From: Leucothrix mucor | GTDB taxonomy: Bacteria; Pseudomonadota; Gammaproteobacteria; Thiotrichales; Thiotrichaceae | Reading direction: 5' to 3' | Length of the DNA: 7,073 bases | Assembly: GCA_011322515.1 (NCBI GenBank) | Contig: DRMS01000143.1 | Location: 1 to 7,073 of the forward strand | Shown here: piece after piece, positions 5,307-7,073 of the stretch | How the letters are laid out: each line of letters opens with the position of its first letter | Position numbering within the stretch: position 1 is the first letter of the stretch | Made by a program: the position numbers and the translations under genes | The notes under the pieces: generated by a model | Seen by the model: the letters and a program-made list of their open reading frames with translations, nothing else | Database searches by the model: none | Told to the model about the DNA's origin: nothing

Positions 5307-6101
5307 ATGCTTCCCGATCTAACCATACTGAAAAATATTATAAGACAGGTTGCAAATGAAGAGATATTACCGCGTTTTAATAAAATATCGTACTCAATTA
5401 AAGCCGATGGTAGTTTACTAACGGAAGCTGATTTAGTAGCGGATCAACGCATTCAACAAAGCTTACAGGAAAACTATCCTGATATTTCTTTTTTAAGCGA
5501 AGAAATGGAGTTTGAACAACAAGAAAAATTATTGCAATCCGCCGATCAATTATGGTGCTTAGATCCACTTGATGGCACTAGTAATTTTGCCGCAGGGCTA
5601 CCTCTATTCGCCACCTCTTTAGCCTTAATAAAAAAGGGCGAGGTCGTGATTGCCATTACTTACGATCCCGTGCGTGATGAAATGTTTAGCGCACTCAAAG
5701 GACAAGGAGCCTTTCTGAATGGCTCAAGATTGAGCTGCAAACCGAGTGGATTTAGCTTAGATAAAGCGGTCGCTATTGTTGATTTAAAGCGCTTGAAACC
5801 AAAATTGGCACAACAGCTAATGAGCAATGCGCCTTATAAATCACAACGTAACCTAGGTGCTTGTGTGCTGGAATGGGCATGGATGGCGGCAAATCGTGGT
5901 CATGCCTATTTGCATGGTGGCATGAAGTTATGGGATTTAGCTGCAGGAACTTTAATTTTAAGTGAAGCAGGTGGTTATGCTAGTACGCTTGAAGGTGACA
6001 CTGTTTTTCGTGCCTCAATGACACCTCGCTCAGTAGTTATTTCTCCTGACAAGGCATTATTTACTGAGTGGATGGCATATTTAAGCGCGATACAGAAGTG
6101 A
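5307..6101 (+). CDS. Inositol monophosphatase family protein
   Basis: This 264-aa enzyme belongs to the Mg2+-dependent, lithium-sensitive phosphatase superfamily (SuhB, CysQ and HisN relatives), which hydrolyses small phosphate esters in the cytoplasm. The metal-binding motifs are present in order: SEE (64-66, E65 the likely ligand, where most members have GEE), WCLDPLDGTSNF (83-94, ligands D86 and D89) and LWDLAAGTLILSEAGG (208-223, ligand D210). The TDADxxAE-type N-terminal block appears as LTEADLVAD (38-46). The DPLDGTSNF form resembles inositol monophosphatases more than CysQ, but substrate cannot be told from motifs: inositol-1-phosphate, histidinol phosphate or PAP are all possible. A good ribosome site (AAGGA, 8 nt before the ATG) supports the start. 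It is divergent from the DUF3301 gene and convergent with mobB, separated from the latter by a MITE-like element. Confidence 0.92.
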   Translation: MLPDLTILKNIIRQVANEEILPRFNKISYSIKADGSLLTEADLVADQRIQQSLQENYPDISFLSEEMEFEQQEKLLQSADQLWCLDPLDGTSNFAAGLPLFATSLALIKKGEVVIAITYDPVRDEMFSALKGQGAFLNGSRLSCKPSGFSLDKAVAIVDLKRLKPKLAQQLMSNAPYKSQRNLGACVLEWAWMAANRGHAYLHGGMKLWDLAAGTLILSEAGGYASTLEGDTVFRASMTPRSVVISPDKALFTEWMAYLSAIQK

Positions 6102-6126
6102 AACCTCAATATTTCTTTAGAATTCC

Positions 6127-6385
6127 TTAGGAACGTGCACGGAATAACTTCCCGAAGTTCTAACGCAGAATTTTTATTTCAGATTGGATGAACTCATGAG
6201 GCGCATAGTCACTCTACGCAACGAATGAGATCATCCAAGCTGGGATAAAAAGGCAAGTTATAGACGTTCACTTATTAAATTTCATCTTGACGACTGAAAA
6301 GCTGAAGCTTTCACTCCTTTTATCAGGAAATTATTTATCTGAAAAACTATAGAGATCGGAAAGTTGTTTCGTACACGTTCCTTAG
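6127..6385 (-). mobile_element. MITE-like inverted-repeat element, family 1 (copy B, about 259 bp)
   Basis: The left end TTAGGAACGTGCACGGAATA (6127-6146, continuing ACTTCC) is matched by the reverse complement of the right end, TAAGGAACGTGTACGAAACA (6384 back to 6365, continuing ACTTTCC), a terminal inverted repeat of about 26 bp. The part 6127-6258 recurs inverted at 3336-3468 with about 87% identity; strand is given relative to that copy. Inside, GGATGAACTCAT (6184-6195) pairs with ATGAGATCATCC (6226-6237) with one mismatch. No protein is encoded, and no certain target duplication was seen. It occupies nearly all the space between the stops of the phosphatase gene (26 bp away) and mobB (6 bp away). 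Confidence 0.8.
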
Positions 6386-6390
6386 CACAG

Positions 6391-6933
6391 TTAGATTGCT
6401 ATTTCATCACCCATTCCTACAATATTGAAAGCAATAAAATCAGCAATTTGCTGTGGCTGATTTAAATCAAATTGTTGTATCAATCTGCTAGGAGCTAAAT
6501 CATGATCACATGCAATGCCAATAATATGAGGATCGGTTGGATAAAGATAAGGCTTGTTTAACGCTTCGCGGTGCAACTCTATTTTTGGATAATCAGCATG
6601 CTTAAAGCCTTCCACCAATAAAAGATCCAAATCAGCCGAAGGAATATTTACCAATGCATCCTCAAAGCTTGGCTCAGCACTTACTTCTGGGTGTTCGATA
6701 ATAATGGCAGTACGCTTATGAGAGGCGATTAATAGCGTATCCGCACCCGATTTACGTAACGCATAGCTATCTTTTTTGGGATGATCAATATCAAAATCAT
6801 GATGCGCATGCTTAATCACCCCAATACGTAAACCTTTATCTTTCAAAAGAGGGATTAGTTTACATAATAAAGTGGTTTTTCCCGTGCCGCTGTAGGCAAC
6901 AAAGCCTATTAGTAATGGTTGTTTTTTGCTCAT
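6391..6933 (-). CDS. mobB: Molybdopterin-guanine dinucleotide biosynthesis protein B
   Basis: MobB is a GTP-binding P-loop protein that assists MobA in joining GMP to molybdopterin, making the bis-MGD cofactor of DMSO-reductase-type enzymes in the cytoplasm. The 180-aa length fits. It has the Walker A loop AYSGTGKTT (13-21, with K19; the same AxSGTGKT form as I recall for E. coli MobB), the block IKHAHHDFDIDHPKKDSYALRKSGA (continuous but for differences from E. coli, near residues 40-64), and LLLVEGFKH (around 103-112, Walker B-like). The ATG at 6931-6933 is preferred over a TTG seven codons upstream because AGGA lies 4 nt before it. MobA is not in the window. It is convergent with the phosphatase gene; upstream, 82 bp from its start, a copy of repeat family 2 begins. 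Confidence 0.96.
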   Translation of the reverse strand: MSKKQPLLIGFVAYSGTGKTTLLCKLIPLLKDKGLRIGVIKHAHHDFDIDHPKKDSYALRKSGADTLLIASHKRTAIIIEHPEVSAEPSFEDALVNIPSADLDLLLVEGFKHADYPKIELHREALNKPYLYPTDPHIIGIACDHDLAPSRLIQQFDLNQPQQIADFIAFNIVGMGDEIAI

Positions 6934-7015
6934 TTTTTCCTGATTTATAATCAAGCATCAGGCGAGATATACTCAACCCAATTTCTTGAAAGGTCATTAT
7001 TTGGATAAAATATTT

Positions 7016-7073
7016 GGCTACCAGTTTAAGGCGGGACAGTTAATGTTTCTGCTATTCGCCCGCACCCTGCGAC
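7016..7073 (+). repeat. MITE-like element, family 2, second copy (cut by right edge)
   Basis: The last 58 bases match 4796-4853 with four substitutions and no gaps, starting at the same terminal GGCTACC. The copy continues beyond the window. Here the element lies upstream of mobB, not between two known gene ends. The match begins sharply at GGCTACC, with different sequence on the left in each copy, which marks the element boundary. Confidence 0.85.

Noticed and set aside
6934..6954. Seven-codon N-terminal extension of MobB from a TTG start
   Set aside because: The ATG at 6931-6933 has AGGA directly upstream, and that ribosome site lies inside the extension; MobB proteins normally begin close to the P-loop.

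Overview
The window looks like a piece of a low-GC gammaproteobacterial chromosome (A+T-rich by eye). The best clues are an RNase HII and a MobB that read like the E. coli proteins and a DUF3301 protein, a family known mainly from Gammaproteobacteria. The genus cannot be fixed from this sequence. No phage, plasmid, tRNA, rRNA or CRISPR sequence was seen.

Left part (1-3207, all minus strand): an ECF sigma factor gene, an RskA-type anti-sigma factor gene and a secreted phytase-like (esterase-like) protein gene overlap end to end as a tight operon. Then, after 64 bp, comes a TTG-started TPR-like gene that runs off the left edge. The sigma factor would be held by its membrane-bound anti-sigma factor. 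The exported phytase-like protein is the obvious candidate target or effector of the same response.

Middle (3208-4179): mostly non-coding. It holds one copy (A) of a dispersed repeat, several small hairpins and an unrecognised 53-codon ORF followed directly by a strong intrinsic terminator. This looks like a small, independently transcribed unit.

Right part (4180-7073): rnhB (+), a DUF3301 membrane protein (-), an inositol-monophosphatase family enzyme (+) and mobB (-) alternate in strand. Both convergent gaps are filled almost exactly by short elements with terminal inverted repeats and no coding capacity (MITE-like). A 144-bp element with a long hairpin core lies between rnhB and the DUF3301 gene. 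A roughly 259-bp element lies between the phosphatase gene and mobB. Each has a second copy in the window: the 144-bp family restarts at 7016 and is cut by the right edge, and the 259-bp family is matched in inverted orientation at 3336-3468.

The most notable content is therefore two families of small inverted-repeat elements, the orphan 53-aa gene with its own terminator, and the sigma/anti-sigma/phytase-like operon. The other genes are ordinary housekeeping genes.
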